Shown: positions 29,166 to 38,139, numbered from the stretch's first letter. The stretch: 64,000 nt of DNA from Thiomicrorhabdus sp. ZW0627 (GCF_029767005.1 NZ_JARUQR010000001.1:987028-1051027), one strand, 5' to 3'. Made by a program: numbers and translations. The notes: generated from the sequence alone by a model not told the origin.

Positions 29166-29221
29166 AGCTTTAAAACGCAATAGTCTCACAATTCAACACT
29201 CTAGAGAGTAATGGAGCTGCC

Positions 29222-29866
29222 ATGAAAAAGATTGTTTTGTTATCCCTCTCCACTTGGTTACTGGCTTCCTGCGCAAGCAGCCCTTACCCGCTCAACATGA
29301 GTGAAGAACAATGGCAGAAACTCACTCCAGAAGAACGCCATACGATGCTACTCAAACAGCAGGAATACCGTGAAACCCAGCGTTTGGAAAGCATCAAAGC
29401 CAATGCCAGACAGCGCGAACTTGATAAGCAATTGGAACTCAAGGAACAGGAACGCCTCAACCGTTTGTACAGCCACCCTGGCGGCGGAGATGTTGTACGT
29501 TTCAACATCTACGGCGGCGAATACCGCTACAAAAAACAGATTTATCAACTGCAACCTTTCTCTACTTTAATCGCCCGTGGAGAGACCAAGGAAATCGATC
29601 TACAGATGCGCGATTACAAACATCACAACCACCGTGAACGCGCTTATTTGAAATATAATCCGGATGGAACCGGTATATACCTTTATTTATCGCATCCGAG
29701 TCACTATAACAATGACTATATCGCGCTGTTACGTGATCGAAGCTGGGAGTGCGGCGCCGAAAGCCGCCAAAGCTTCCAGTTTTCCAAACATGAAGCTTTG
29801 AAGGGTATGAAGTTTTATGTTGAAGAACTCAACTCAAACTGCCGAAACCCAAAACGCTACCGATGA
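29222..29866 (+). CDS. Predicted outer-membrane lipoprotein, unknown function
   Basis: I do not recognise the family. The protein (214 residues) has a lipoprotein signal with lipobox LLASC and Cys17; the next residues (Ala-Ser-Ser) predict outer-membrane sorting. Residues about 27-85 are charged and helical with many Gln/Glu/Arg, probably a coiled coil. The C-terminal half is basic, with tyrosine-rich segments and two cysteines near the end that could pair. It follows ubiB after 56 bases and precedes a secreted thioredoxin-fold protein by 22 bases, suggesting an envelope role shared with that gene. Confidence 0.75.
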   Translation: MKKIVLLSLSTWLLASCASSPYPLNMSEEQWQKLTPEERHTMLLKQQEYRETQRLESIKANARQRELDKQLELKEQERLNRLYSHPGGGDVVRFNIYGGEYRYKKQIYQLQPFSTLIARGETKEIDLQMRDYKHHNHRERAYLKYNPDGTGIYLYLSHPSHYNNDYIALLRDRSWECGAESRQSFQFSKHEALKGMKFYVEELNSNCRNPKRYR

Positions 29867-29888
29867 TGGCAGTGACATGGAGAATAAA

Positions 29889-30410
29889 ATGAAAACATTT
29901 TTCACACTGATTGTATCCGCCCTTCTTCTGGCACCGCTGCCAGGCAAGGCGGGTGAAGTTCTGCCATTGGCGGTGGACCTGCAAAAAACCGGCAAAGTGG
30001 CAGAGAAATTCCAAGTCCCTGTGGTCATTTTCTACACGGCAACTTGGTGTAACTATTGTAAAATGCTGGAAGAGAACATCATCACCCCTCTTCTGGAAAC
30101 CACTCCGATTGAGGAATACGCCCAATTTCAACAAGTGCTTCTGGATAAGGAACACTGGATGATGAAAGACTTCGCCGGAAACGATGTCGAAATGAAAACT
30201 TTCGGTCCTAGTCAGGGCATCGTGGTGGCGCCAACCACGCATTTTTACAACAGCAAAGGTGAACAGATTGCAGAACCGATCATCGGTCTGACATTGGAAG
30301 AACATTATCCGGCCAATCTGGAAAAACGCATCAACGAAGCGTTGGAGAAGCTGGGCAATAAGAAGCGCCTGGACATCTACAAGCTGGTAGAAGAGAGCGA
30401 CGGAATCTAA
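29889..30410 (+). CDS. Secreted thioredoxin-fold protein (SoxW/DsbD-gamma-like)
   Basis: About 174 residues with an N-terminal signal peptide (MKTFFTLIVSALLLAPLPGK, cleaved near Ala-Gly-Glu) and a thioredoxin-like domain. The active-site pair is Cys-Asn-Tyr-Cys in FYTATWCNYCK, and a possible cis-proline region is VVAPTTHFYN. Periplasmic disulfide reduction or transfer is the likely activity; the partner is unknown. I start at the ATG at 29889 because GGAG lies 7 bases upstream. Earlier in-frame ATGs at 29817 and 29877 either overlap the lipoprotein gene or lack a ribosome site. The palindromic terminator at 30435 follows. Confidence 0.82.
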   Translation: MKTFFTLIVSALLLAPLPGKAGEVLPLAVDLQKTGKVAEKFQVPVVIFYTATWCNYCKMLEENIITPLLETTPIEEYAQFQQVLLDKEHWMMKDFAGNDVEMKTFGPSQGIVVAPTTHFYNSKGEQIAEPIIGLTLEEHYPANLEKRINEALEKLGNKKRLDIYKLVEESDGI

Positions 30411-30434
30411 TCGCCGCACTCAAAAACATCGAGC

Positions 30435-30458
30435 ATTCCGGGCAGGCCTGCCCGGAAT
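30435..30458. terminator. Perfect 24-bp palindrome with CAGGCCTG core between convergent genes
   Basis: The arms ATTCCGGGCAGG and CCTGCCCGGAAT are perfectly complementary without a spacer, so the RNA hairpin would close on a GGCC tetraloop. It lies in the 71-base gap between two convergent genes, a position expected of a shared terminator, though long T-tracts are absent. Confidence 0.7.
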
Positions 30459-30481
30459 CTATCCCTATTCAATAATCGGAT

Positions 30482-31042
30482 TTAACGCAGACGGTATTGA
30501 GGCTCCGACAGCACCGGCGCCGCTACTTGCACATCCTTGTCCCGATCCAGCTCTTCCAACATACGGTCGTAAGACGTCACGCCACTGACATCGAAAATAG
30601 CCGAACCGCCTCTTGGCAACATCGTCAGCAATTTGAAACCATAACGTGCTGAAATCTTATCGATATCAGATTTCTGATAGGTCTTGACGATGAAGCTCGG
30701 CGTAATTACCGCATTTCGTCCGGTCGAACGGTTAAGCAACACAGGTGAGAACTCGATGGACTGATTGTTATGCCATTTCTTCACAGGGGCACAGGTCTCC
30801 TTGTCAAACCAACTCTGGTCGGTCTCATAGACGAACCAACCACCGTTTTGTTCCAACAGGGTCAGATTCCACTCTTCCGGCATCTCTTTCATCTGAGTGA
30901 AACTCGCGATCCGTTTCGGCTGATTTTCATATGCAGGACCCGCCATCTTAGCGACTAACTGACATGGCTGAGTAAACGCAAACCCTTTTGCCGGTAATAT
31001 CGCCGCTGCCACCAACAGGCCTGTCCAAATTGATTTTTTCAT
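30482..31042 (-). CDS. Small secreted protein, candidate external chaperone/inhibitor of the adjacent S8 protease
   Basis: About 186 residues with a signal peptide (MKKSIWTGLLVAAAILPAKG). The C-terminal part, from VKTYQKSDIDKISARYGF to the end, looks like a subtilisin propeptide or I9-type fold: alternating strands and helices, then VQVAAPVLSEPQYRLR. It lies 24 bases downstream of the kexin-type protease gene. Such a pair is known in Aeromonas sobria, where the serine protease ASP needs a separate small chaperone (ORF2) that also inhibits it. The basic C-terminal tail (Arg-Leu-Arg) could occupy a kexin-like active site. The link is inference from fold and position. GAGTGAG precedes the chosen ATG; a GTG at 31054 is the alternative start. 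Confidence 0.6.
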   Translation of the reverse strand: MKKSIWTGLLVAAAILPAKGFAFTQPCQLVAKMAGPAYENQPKRIASFTQMKEMPEEWNLTLLEQNGGWFVYETDQSWFDKETCAPVKKWHNNQSIEFSPVLLNRSTGRNAVITPSFIVKTYQKSDIDKISARYGFKLLTMLPRGGSAIFDVSGVTSYDRMLEELDRDKDVQVAAPVLSEPQYRLR

Positions 31043-31066
31043 ACTTAAACTCACTCTTTACCTGTC

Positions 31067-33034
31067 TTAGTGACCATAGAACTTCAACGACCAACCAGTT
31101 AACTTCCCGGTACCAGAGTCCGCTATTATATTTTTATCGGAAAGGATAGCATCACCATCTAAATCACGTACTATCAGAGTCCAATCACCCGCACTGCTCT
31201 CACCGTAAAAAGCGTGACTGATTAATTTCAAGCTGTTCATATCGTAACCAGCTTTGTAGGCATTAAACGGCGTCAGTAAAATACTTTCCGTTCCTGAAGG
31301 GGATCGCAGGACTACCTGATAATCGCTCATATCAATTTTGTTATCGGCCGTGCCTTCGGATAAAACATCACCAACGTCTTTAATACTCAAGGTCAATTCC
31401 ACACTCTCTACAACTAGGTTATCTGCAACATTTACATACGGTGCAGGCACCAAACCAACAGCGCTGTTATCCGGTATCTGATTTGCGGTAGGAACGGGAC
31501 CGACAATATCGGCAGTAGTTTGCAGAGCCGCCATAGTCGTACCATTGGTTTTCCAGTCCAGCGCCATTTGGATTGCGGCATTGGTATCCGGTGCTCCGAA
31601 GCCATAAGCATTACTATATAGATAATGATTTCCAGTATGCGGATTAACTGCCGCATTACTGACCCACCCTTGTTCCAACGTGACCAATTGCCCACCAAGC
31701 AGGAGCGTTTTAGCCGCCAGATTCGGATCAAGCTTCCGTGCCGTAGTCGCCAGGATATATTTGACGTCTCGCCAAGTCAGGTTGGGATTGGCTTGCAACA
31801 TCAAAGCGGCAATACCACTCATGACCGGCGTCGAAGACGAGGTGCCGTTAAACGCAGAGAAATAATTACACTGTTCGTTGCCGGTGCCGTTCACACCGGT
31901 ATTGAAATCGGAAGTATAAGGTAGATAACCCAATATATCGGCCGTAGATTGGTTCTGACTGAAACCGTAAGTGCATCCGCTCATGTCAGTGGTGACCAGT
32001 GCAGGATGATCCACACCGTATTCACCCGCCGGACCAACCATCCATAGCGCCGAGCCGGTATTGGCATAACTTGAACGCTTGTCGTCTGCATTAAAACCAC
32101 CGATAACCATCAGGAAAGGGTTCACGTTCTGATTTTCCATATTGACGTTGTAACAGGTCAGGCCATTGTCGTTTGCCTGTTTGCACCAAGATGATGTGAA
32201 TACCGTCCCGCCGGCGTATTCATTCCCTGCAGCCTTGAGGTAAACGGCTCCTTTTCCACCTCGCAGGTTCTGTGTTCCCCACTCATAGCCGTCAATCATC
32301 GCAGTATCATACGAAGCGTTTTCATTGGTCCCTTGATATGGGTTACGTCCGTAACTCATATTAAAGACATCAATGCTTTGATCACTATATAGTTCTGGAT
32401 AAGCGGACACCGCACTTGAGTATCCAATGGCCGCCAGTTCCATATTCAGATCGAAACTTGAATACAACAGGTTATATCCAACCAGTTCAGCTTGCGGTGC
32501 CACGCCCCAGATGCCGAGTTCATTCCCGCCCCGGGCCATTGCCAACCCAGCGACGGACACACCGTGATAACCGCTCGGATTCGCTACAGTAGCCGGTGGC
32601 GTCGGATCATGCAGATCCTTGGTATTACTGCTGGAATAAAAGTTATAGGAAGCACCCAACAGAACGTTGGCGGCCAGGTCTTCATGAGCAATGTCGACAC
32701 CGTTATCGATGATGGCAACCTGAATACCGTCCCCGGTATATCCCTTCGCATAGGCTGCGGCCGAATCCACTGAACCGTCAAATACCCGAATGTCGGCATA
32801 GGTACCTTCGTCGTTTACCGTGCCGCCGGTATTTGAAGTACTCAGTGCCGCCTGTCCGTAGTTATATAGATACCACTGATGTTGGACAAACGGATCGTTG
32901 ATAGCGCTGATCAGCTCATCAGGAACCGGAACTGGCGCAGGCGCGACCGGCGTATCCGAACCACCTCCGCCACCGCACCCGGCAAGCAGGCCGGTTAGAA
33001 ACAGAGTCGAGACATAACCGCGCCGGATTTTCAT
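31067..33034 (-). CDS. S8 family (subtilisin/kexin-type) serine peptidase with P domain, lipoprotein
   Basis: A 655-residue peptidase with a lipobox (LLAGC, Cys20) followed by a Gly-rich, Pro-rich linker. Residue +2 is Gly, compatible with the outer membrane. The catalytic triad is visible as Asp110 in VAIIDNGVDIAHEDL, His157 in SGYHGVSVAG and Ser399 in FNGTSSSTP, with Asn271 as the oxyanion residue. The last 120 or so residues form a proprotein-convertase P domain (SVELTLSIKDVGDV to the end), typical of kexin-like and ASP-type proteases. No clear N-terminal propeptide is present between the linker and the catalytic domain. The gene begins one base after gspN, so it is part of the secretion operon and is the obvious candidate substrate. 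Confidence 0.9.
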   Translation of the reverse strand: MKIRRGYVSTLFLTGLLAGCGGGGGSDTPVAPAPVPVPDELISAINDPFVQHQWYLYNYGQAALSTSNTGGTVNDEGTYADIRVFDGSVDSAAAYAKGYTGDGIQVAIIDNGVDIAHEDLAANVLLGASYNFYSSSNTKDLHDPTPPATVANPSGYHGVSVAGLAMARGGNELGIWGVAPQAELVGYNLLYSSFDLNMELAAIGYSSAVSAYPELYSDQSIDVFNMSYGRNPYQGTNENASYDTAMIDGYEWGTQNLRGGKGAVYLKAAGNEYAGGTVFTSSWCKQANDNGLTCYNVNMENQNVNPFLMVIGGFNADDKRSSYANTGSALWMVGPAGEYGVDHPALVTTDMSGCTYGFSQNQSTADILGYLPYTSDFNTGVNGTGNEQCNYFSAFNGTSSSTPVMSGIAALMLQANPNLTWRDVKYILATTARKLDPNLAAKTLLLGGQLVTLEQGWVSNAAVNPHTGNHYLYSNAYGFGAPDTNAAIQMALDWKTNGTTMAALQTTADIVGPVPTANQIPDNSAVGLVPAPYVNVADNLVVESVELTLSIKDVGDVLSEGTADNKIDMSDYQVVLRSPSGTESILLTPFNAYKAGYDMNSLKLISHAFYGESSAGDWTLIVRDLDGDAILSDKNIIADSGTGKLTGWSLKFYGH

Positions 33035-33035
33035 C

Positions 33036-33830
33036 TTACCACCGTCCTTTTTGCACCAAGGTCGCCAAAACCGGCGTTTTCTTTCGCATCATCAAATCGA
33101 CCCAATCCGGCATGCTCTTAGCATTGTCGGCCTGAATCTTCAAATCATGCTGGAACGTTTTCGCACCGAGCAGCGAATTGCCGCTCAATTCCCAGCCAGC
33201 TCCGCCACCAATCAGATTCAACGCAACCTGTTGATTCTTCATTTCCGGCTTAACCTTCAAACTTGGAATTTTCATTCCCATGAAGTCCATCCCGCTGATT
33301 TGAAGTTCACCTTCGACTGCCGTCAACCAATTCTGCTTTCCGTCCCAAATCATAGCCAGTTTCTGCAGAGTCAATTGCCCCTTCAACTGACCGAAACCGC
33401 GAACGGCATTCGGTAAAAAGGGTTGTAGAGCAGCCAACTGCCACTGCCCGTCCAAGTCGCTCAATTCGATTTGGTTTTGATCCAACAAACCCGTATTCAC
33501 TTTCCAGCTTGCTCCGCCAAGCGCATTGTTCAAAGATATGCTTAAATTCGCATTCATCATCAACAATGCCCAAGGACTAAGCTGCCAATCCAGTTCCGCA
33601 GAAAACACACTTTGAGGAGACTGCGAGAAACGCAATTGAGTTCGGCCGTTCCATAAAGTGCCCTGAGGCTCAGATAACTGCATCGACTTAGGCAATTGCG
33701 ACTGGATATCCATTTGCTTGAAGACCCAACTTGCAGGAAGGTGATACAGCAAAGACCCAATCAACACCAAGAGAAAAACCAGAAGCGGCCAAGCGGCTGA
33801 AGAAATCGTTTTCAGAAGCTTTTGAATCAT
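33036..33830 (-). CDS. gspN: Type II secretion system protein N
   Basis: A 264-residue inner-membrane protein with one N-terminal transmembrane helix (about 14-30) and a periplasmic domain rich in beta strands. Recognisable family features are ASWVFKQM and LPKSMQLSEPQGTLWNGR (residues 43-60). GspN is an accessory of the type II secretion machine, present in only some systems. It overlaps gspM by four bases and ends the gspC-N series in the expected order. Confidence 0.9.
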   Translation of the reverse strand: MIQKLLKTISSAAWPLLVFLLVLIGSLLYHLPASWVFKQMDIQSQLPKSMQLSEPQGTLWNGRTQLRFSQSPQSVFSAELDWQLSPWALLMMNANLSISLNNALGGASWKVNTGLLDQNQIELSDLDGQWQLAALQPFLPNAVRGFGQLKGQLTLQKLAMIWDGKQNWLTAVEGELQISGMDFMGMKIPSLKVKPEMKNQQVALNLIGGGAGWELSGNSLLGAKTFQHDLKIQADNAKSMPDWVDLMMRKKTPVLATLVQKGRW

Positions 33831-34315
33831 TTACCCACCTCGAAACCAACCGTTGCCTGCACAATACCTTGTTTAACCGGCGTTACCTGCAAACGATTAC
33901 TGACCAACCCCTGTTTTTCCAACAAAGACAGCCAGCGGAAAAAACGCGGCGCCGGAACTTCCTTGAAGCCGACATTGATCCCTTTAGCATTCGGCGTGAT
34001 ACTCTCCATAAAAGGCAGTAAATTCTCATCACGTAACGTCTTCTGAATACTTCCCATTAATTGCGACTGCGTCGTAAAAACCAATCCACTTCCAGCGGAT
34101 TGCGTACGAGGATGTTTCACCACCTGTTCGTTCAACCATTGCCAGTCCGCCATCGCTTTTTGTTCACCCTGCATGGATTGGACGTAGCCTTTATGAATCG
34201 GCGACCAAACCAGCAAATAAAACAGAACAACGGCCAGAAACACCATCATACCGGCAATCATCGCGCGTTCCCGTTGCGCCAATTGTGACCAGGCCTGGTT
34301 AATTTGCGTCCACAT
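33827..34315 (-). CDS. gspM: Type II secretion system protein M
   Basis: GspM is a bitopic inner-membrane protein that pairs with GspL in the assembly platform. The protein of about 162 residues has a short cytoplasmic N-terminus (MWTQINQAWSQLAQRE), a transmembrane helix (roughly residues 20-40) and a ferredoxin-like periplasmic domain. I start at the ATG at 34315, with AAGGAG upstream; the longer in-frame start at 34333 lies inside gspL. A CAGGCCTG variant lies in the N-terminal codons. Confidence 0.9.
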   Translation of the reverse strand: MWTQINQAWSQLAQRERAMIAGMMVFLAVVLFYLLVWSPIHKGYVQSMQGEQKAMADWQWLNEQVVKHPRTQSAGSGLVFTTQSQLMGSIQKTLRDENLLPFMESITPNAKGINVGFKEVPAPRFFRWLSLLEKQGLVSNRLQVTPVKQGIVQATVGFEVGK

Positions 34316-35549
34316 ACAACACTCCTTCTGCAAGAGTTTGTGAAACGTTCTTCACTTTCAATTCCACTTTCAAATCCTTACCGGCCGTTTGTGCCAACGC
34401 CTGCAGTTCACTCACCTGCGGCGACTGAACGTCAAAACTCAGCCGGCCACTGCTCTTCCAGTCCATTCCGACCACCTTAACCTTCGAAAATTGGGCGAAT
34501 ACAGGTTCGATTCGATTGATCAACCGGCTCGGCCCAACCATAGCCGCTGCGCCTGCAGCGCCCTGTTCAAAACCGGTTTTCGCCTGGGTACGGATATTGA
34601 TGATACGTTTCACTTCCGGAAAGCGCTGTTTGAAGAGTTTTTCGGTCTGAGCCTGATACACGGAAGCCTGTTCCCGGTGTTGCTGGGTCTGCAAATACAG
34701 GCTCAAAAGATAGATGAAGATCAGGGCAACGACCAGAATCCCCGACCATTGCCAGATTTTCCAGTTACCGTTCGATTGCGCCTTCGCCTGAAACTCCCCG
34801 CTGCGTAGGTTGAATGCCCGGCAAGGGTTACGTTGACCCTTGATGCCGGTGGCGCAATCCTCGATCAAAACGGTCTCATCGACAGACTCAATCCTTACTT
34901 CACCATGCTGCTGTACGTGCAGTTGTTTAAGTTGATCAAACCAGCACTGACTGGCGGCAAATCCTTGAAATTCTCCGCTTCGTACCAACAGACGCTGATT
35001 ATTCTGTTGATAAACCGACCAGGCCTGTTCATTTTGATTTTCTTCGGTTGCAGACGCATCCACCGGCGGAATCCGGAAACAATCCGCCACCAGTAACGCA
35101 TGATCCAGCCCCACCTGCTGCAATTGTTCCACCCATAGTCGCATACGCTCCTTAGTGATCACCGCAACACTGACCTCGTCTTCCGGATTACGGTCCAAAG
35201 CAACAAAATGCAAACTTTCCACCGGCTCAGATAGAGACTCTTCAAGCGCATAAGGTAAGGCAGCCATCCAATCGGCGCGGCGTTTTCCGGGCACAAAGCG
35301 CTGCATCAGGCTAACCTGTTCGGTTGGAACCCAAACCACGGAAACGTCCGCGAACGCTTTTTTCAACGACTCTTTGCCTTCTCGGCCTTCCTGAGCCTGG
35401 ATGAACAAAGCGGCTTCCTGAACCTCTCCGTCCGGAGTCTCCAACAGCAATCTTCCGCTCAGGTCAAACCGAACCTGTTGAAACGCAACCGGCATCTCGG
35501 ATCCTTCCATAGCTTGCAATCCTTGTTTTTCAGGGTGTTTCTGCGACAC
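34299..35549 (-). CDS. gspL: Type II secretion system protein L
   Basis: GspL links the cytoplasmic ATPase GspE to the inner-membrane platform. The 416-residue protein has an actin-like cytoplasmic domain, a transmembrane helix near residues 250-268 (WSGILVVALIFIYLLSLYL) and a periplasmic ferredoxin-like domain. It starts with GTG at 35549, preceded by AAAGGTGG, and overlaps gspK by 20 bases. A CAGGCCTGTTCA copy lies inside (35020). Confidence 0.93.
   Translation of the reverse strand: MSQKHPEKQGLQAMEGSEMPVAFQQVRFDLSGRLLLETPDGEVQEAALFIQAQEGREGKESLKKAFADVSVVWVPTEQVSLMQRFVPGKRRADWMAALPYALEESLSEPVESLHFVALDRNPEDEVSVAVITKERMRLWVEQLQQVGLDHALLVADCFRIPPVDASATEENQNEQAWSVYQQNNQRLLVRSGEFQGFAASQCWFDQLKQLHVQQHGEVRIESVDETVLIEDCATGIKGQRNPCRAFNLRSGEFQAKAQSNGNWKIWQWSGILVVALIFIYLLSLYLQTQQHREQASVYQAQTEKLFKQRFPEVKRIINIRTQAKTGFEQGAAGAAAMVGPSRLINRIEPVFAQFSKVKVVGMDWKSSGRLSFDVQSPQVSELQALAQTAGKDLKVELKVKNVSQTLAEGVLYVDAN
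35020..35031 (+). repeat. Iterated 12-mer CAGGCCTGTTCA, copy in gspL
   Basis: Exact copy, antisense within gspL. The coding strand reads Glu-Gln-Ala-Trp, as in glgB and malQ. Confidence 0.8.
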
Positions 35550-36531
35550 TTAACCACCTTTGCACTAACTTAACTTGCTTCTTATCCGGCCGATAAAATA
35601 TCGCCGATACGCCTTGCAACGACTCGCCAAAGTCGATCCGGCCATCCAATAAAAAATACTCGCTATTGACGCTCAGCATCCAATCCGGCAACGCCTTACT
35701 GACTGCTTCCGCTTCCATTCCGGTCTGCTGTCCGACGAAGCTCCTGAATGTTTCCACGCTGTTGGCCGGTTCCTTCTTGCGCTGTGCGATCCAGGAATCG
35801 GCCACTGACTCTGTCATCCAATCCGTCAAAGCCATCAACACCACTTTATCCGCTGTATTGACATTGACCGTTGTCACCGTCGGCAAAACACTCGCCGTGA
35901 GTTTTATCTGCTGCCAGACCTTGTAATCTATGCTTTGCAATCCCTGGATGTTCTTCAATTCTTCCAGCATCACCAACGGCTGGTTGGCAGCACGATAAGG
36001 CGGTTGCATCAACAAATAGGTATCGCTTTCAGCGCCACCGGGCAAACGTTCGTCATCCGAGTCCACCCAGTCGGTCAAAACCTCAGCAGGCGGCGCATCC
36101 AAACCGACCAACAGAGCCCAACGATTGATGATAGCCTGCCAAACTTTACGCTGTTCTTTATCGCTCTCCTGAACGTTATTCAGGTTCAAGCGTGCTTGAA
36201 GATCGTAAAGCTGCCCTGAAATCTCGCCCCCTTCAAACGGCACCTTAAACATAGGCTGGGCCCAAAGTTCGTTCAGGTGGTCGGTCTGGTTGTTTTTCAC
36301 ATCCAACAACAGCCCTTTCTTGACCCAGTCTTCCAGCCCCCAAGCAACCGACAGCGACTGGGCCTGATGCAACATATTGGTACTGCGGCTCAAGGTCAGG
36401 TGCTGCTGGTAAATCAGTTGGCTCGAAAGTGTCGCCACTAATGCGACGATCAGCAAGACCGTCAACAATGCAAAACCTTTCTGTGGTCGGCTTCGGTCAC
36501 CTTTTCGGATTGGATGGATAACCGGCTTCAT
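35530..36531 (-). CDS. gspK: Type II secretion system minor pseudopilin K
   Basis: GspK caps the pseudopilus tip together with GspI and GspJ. The 333-residue protein has a type III prepilin-like N-terminus (RPQKGFALLTVLLIVALVA), so cleavage by the prepilin peptidase is expected after Gly19. The position-5 residue that is Glu in other pseudopilins is not Glu here (FALLT), as is normal for GspK. The large alpha-helical domain with YDLQARLNLNNV and NVNTA motifs follows. It overlaps gspJ by four bases. Confidence 0.95.
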   Translation of the reverse strand: MKPVIHPIRKGDRSRPQKGFALLTVLLIVALVATLSSQLIYQQHLTLSRSTNMLHQAQSLSVAWGLEDWVKKGLLLDVKNNQTDHLNELWAQPMFKVPFEGGEISGQLYDLQARLNLNNVQESDKEQRKVWQAIINRWALLVGLDAPPAEVLTDWVDSDDERLPGGAESDTYLLMQPPYRAANQPLVMLEELKNIQGLQSIDYKVWQQIKLTASVLPTVTTVNVNTADKVVLMALTDWMTESVADSWIAQRKKEPANSVETFRSFVGQQTGMEAEAVSKALPDWMLSVNSEYFLLDGRIDFGESLQGVSAIFYRPDKKQVKLVQRWLSVAETP

Positions 36532-37232
36532 GGATTCTCTTCCTCTCCGGCATCCGTCGCCTGCGATGGCACACCGACCGCACTGATTTCAGCCTCAGCC
36601 CCCATGAACAGACGAGTCACCTCACCCATTCCCTCTATTTCCAAGCTCACTTCCGTTAATCTCGGCAGTGCCGTCAACACCTGTTGTTCAGTCGGCCAGC
36701 TTCGCACGTATTCATTGTTGGCGTTCAACAACCGAATCTCAAAACGCTCGACATGTTCCAGCACAGGCAATTTGGTCGGCTGCGTATCTGGAGCACGGTC
36801 AAGAACCGGCCATACAAGACGGTACAGTACTCCGTCTTCCAAACGGTAAGCGACGCGCAACAAACCGCCCATCCCATAAGGCGTGGGAAATTCGGCGATG
36901 CGCGTCAGCTCCACACCTAAATCGCGACGGTACTGAAAAGCCGGTAAGGTACCACCCAAGCCATCCTGAACCGTGCGGGGCGCTAACTGGATAAAATCCT
37001 GCTCCATCCACCAGATCGCACGCTGCAACTGCTCCATCTCGGAGGCATGCTTCTCGGTGCGGTCTTGCAATGTGACTACGCTACTGACCGTCTGATAGGC
37101 AATCACCGCGATCACCGCGGAAATCGTCAGAGCGATCAGCAGTTCAATCAAAGTGAATCCCGCCTGCCTTGATGTTGATCCTTTCATCGACTTTACTTTG
37201 TTGCAGCGGGCGCCGTTTATATCTGTTTTCAC
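36528..37232 (-). CDS. gspJ: Type II secretion system minor pseudopilin J
   Basis: A minor pseudopilin of the tip complex. The prepilin motif QAGFTLIELLIALTISAV is clear, with cleavage before Phe and Glu5 retained. A GTG at 37232 overlaps the gspI stop (GTGA) and gives a leader of about 25 residues; an ATG at 37187 would give a more usual 10-residue leader, and I cannot decide between them. The rest matches GspJ in length and the WWMEQDFIQLAPR stretch. Confidence 0.93.
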   Translation of the reverse strand: MKTDINGARCNKVKSMKGSTSRQAGFTLIELLIALTISAVIAVIAYQTVSSVVTLQDRTEKHASEMEQLQRAIWWMEQDFIQLAPRTVQDGLGGTLPAFQYRRDLGVELTRIAEFPTPYGMGGLLRVAYRLEDGVLYRLVWPVLDRAPDTQPTKLPVLEHVERFEIRLLNANNEYVRSWPTEQQVLTALPRLTEVSLEIEGMGEVTRLFMGAEAEISAVGVPSQATDAGEEENP

Positions 37233-37615
37233 TGGCCGACCACCGTCACCAAAGTTGCTGCCGGCGTTTTTTGACCTTCCGGAGTCACCGTCATGGTCGC
37301 TTTCTTGATGTCGGGGATCAGCGTATCTTCGGTTTTCAATTCGGTCACCCAGCTCCAGTTCAGCATCTCAACTTTACGCTTGGCTTCCGGACGGCTAGAA
37401 GGCAAAACCTGCAGCCTCACCAGTTCGTCTTCCGCCACCCAAGTGGCGACAATCCGCTCGTCCAGCGCACTGTGATTACTGACCGTCAACCCCATCGCCC
37501 GCGACAAAGCAGCCAGTGCAATCGAAACCACCGCCAGAGCCACCATGACTTCGATCAGAGTGAATCCCTTTTGGCAATTACGTTTACATTTGCAAAACCG
37601 AGCAGGCCTGTTCAT
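37229..37615 (-). CDS. gspI: Type II secretion system minor pseudopilin I
   Basis: A minor pseudopilin of the tip complex, about 128 residues. It has the prepilin motif QKGFTLIEVMVALAVVSIAL followed by the conserved ALDERIVATWVAED region. I start at the ATG at 37615, which overlaps the gspH stop (TAATG), rather than at an upstream in-frame ATG inside gspH. A CAGGCCTGTTCA copy covers its first codons. Confidence 0.93.
   Translation of the reverse strand: MNRPARFCKCKRNCQKGFTLIEVMVALAVVSIALAALSRAMGLTVSNHSALDERIVATWVAEDELVRLQVLPSSRPEAKRKVEMLNWSWVTELKTEDTLIPDIKKATMTVTPEGQKTPAATLVTVVGQ
37603..37614 (+). repeat. Iterated 12-mer CAGGCCTGTTCA, copy at the gspI start
   Basis: Exact copy overlapping the first codons of gspI, where the coding strand reads Asn-Arg-Pro-Ala. 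The reading frame differs from the copies in glgB, malQ and gspL, so the DNA rather than a peptide is what recurs. Confidence 0.8.
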
Positions 37616-38139
37616 TACATTCCTCCATCTTCTGGCTTGCTGTCGAACTGCAACAATCCATTCCAATGTACGCTATAGGAAGACGGCTTCTGCTCCCGTG
37701 TATTGACGGCATCGGAACGTATGTTCAGTAAGATCGAACCCGCCATCACATCGCCACTTGGCCAGAACACCCAGCCCTCTTTAGGCAGATTCTGCTGCTG
37801 GGCGAACTGTTGATTGTCGATTTTCCATTCGACCACCAGCGACTCCGACCATTTCAACGGAGCGATGTCCGAATCCAACTCCCACTTTCCGCGTTGCTGA
37901 CTGTAGGCGCTCAACCCCTGTTCATCAACGGCCACCAAGTACAGTCTCTGCTTCATCGCGGCCTGGTCGCGAACATAACTCAACAAAGCTTTTACGCTGC
38001 GTTCCTCAGCTCTTAACGTCGCCTGTTCGTTGGAACCTAGCGACATCATGCCGACGCTCACCACCACCGAGATGATGACGACCACCACCATCAATTCGAT
38101 CAGGGTGAAGCCTCTTTGCGAAACGCGTTTCCCGGTCAT
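37615..38139 (-). CDS. gspH: Type II secretion system minor pseudopilin H
   Basis: A minor pseudopilin of about 174 residues with the prepilin motif SQRGFTLIELMVVVVIISVV and Glu5 retained. The body contains the usual RAEERSVKALLSYVRDQAAM stretch and beta-rich C-terminal part. I use the ATG at 38139; an in-frame TTG at 38151 is possible, and neither has a strong ribosome site. The stop overlaps gspI. Confidence 0.92.
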   Translation of the reverse strand: MTGKRVSQRGFTLIELMVVVVIISVVVSVGMMSLGSNEQATLRAEERSVKALLSYVRDQAAMKQRLYLVAVDEQGLSAYSQQRGKWELDSDIAPLKWSESLVVEWKIDNQQFAQQQNLPKEGWVFWPSGDVMAGSILLNIRSDAVNTREQKPSSYSVHWNGLLQFDSKPEDGGM

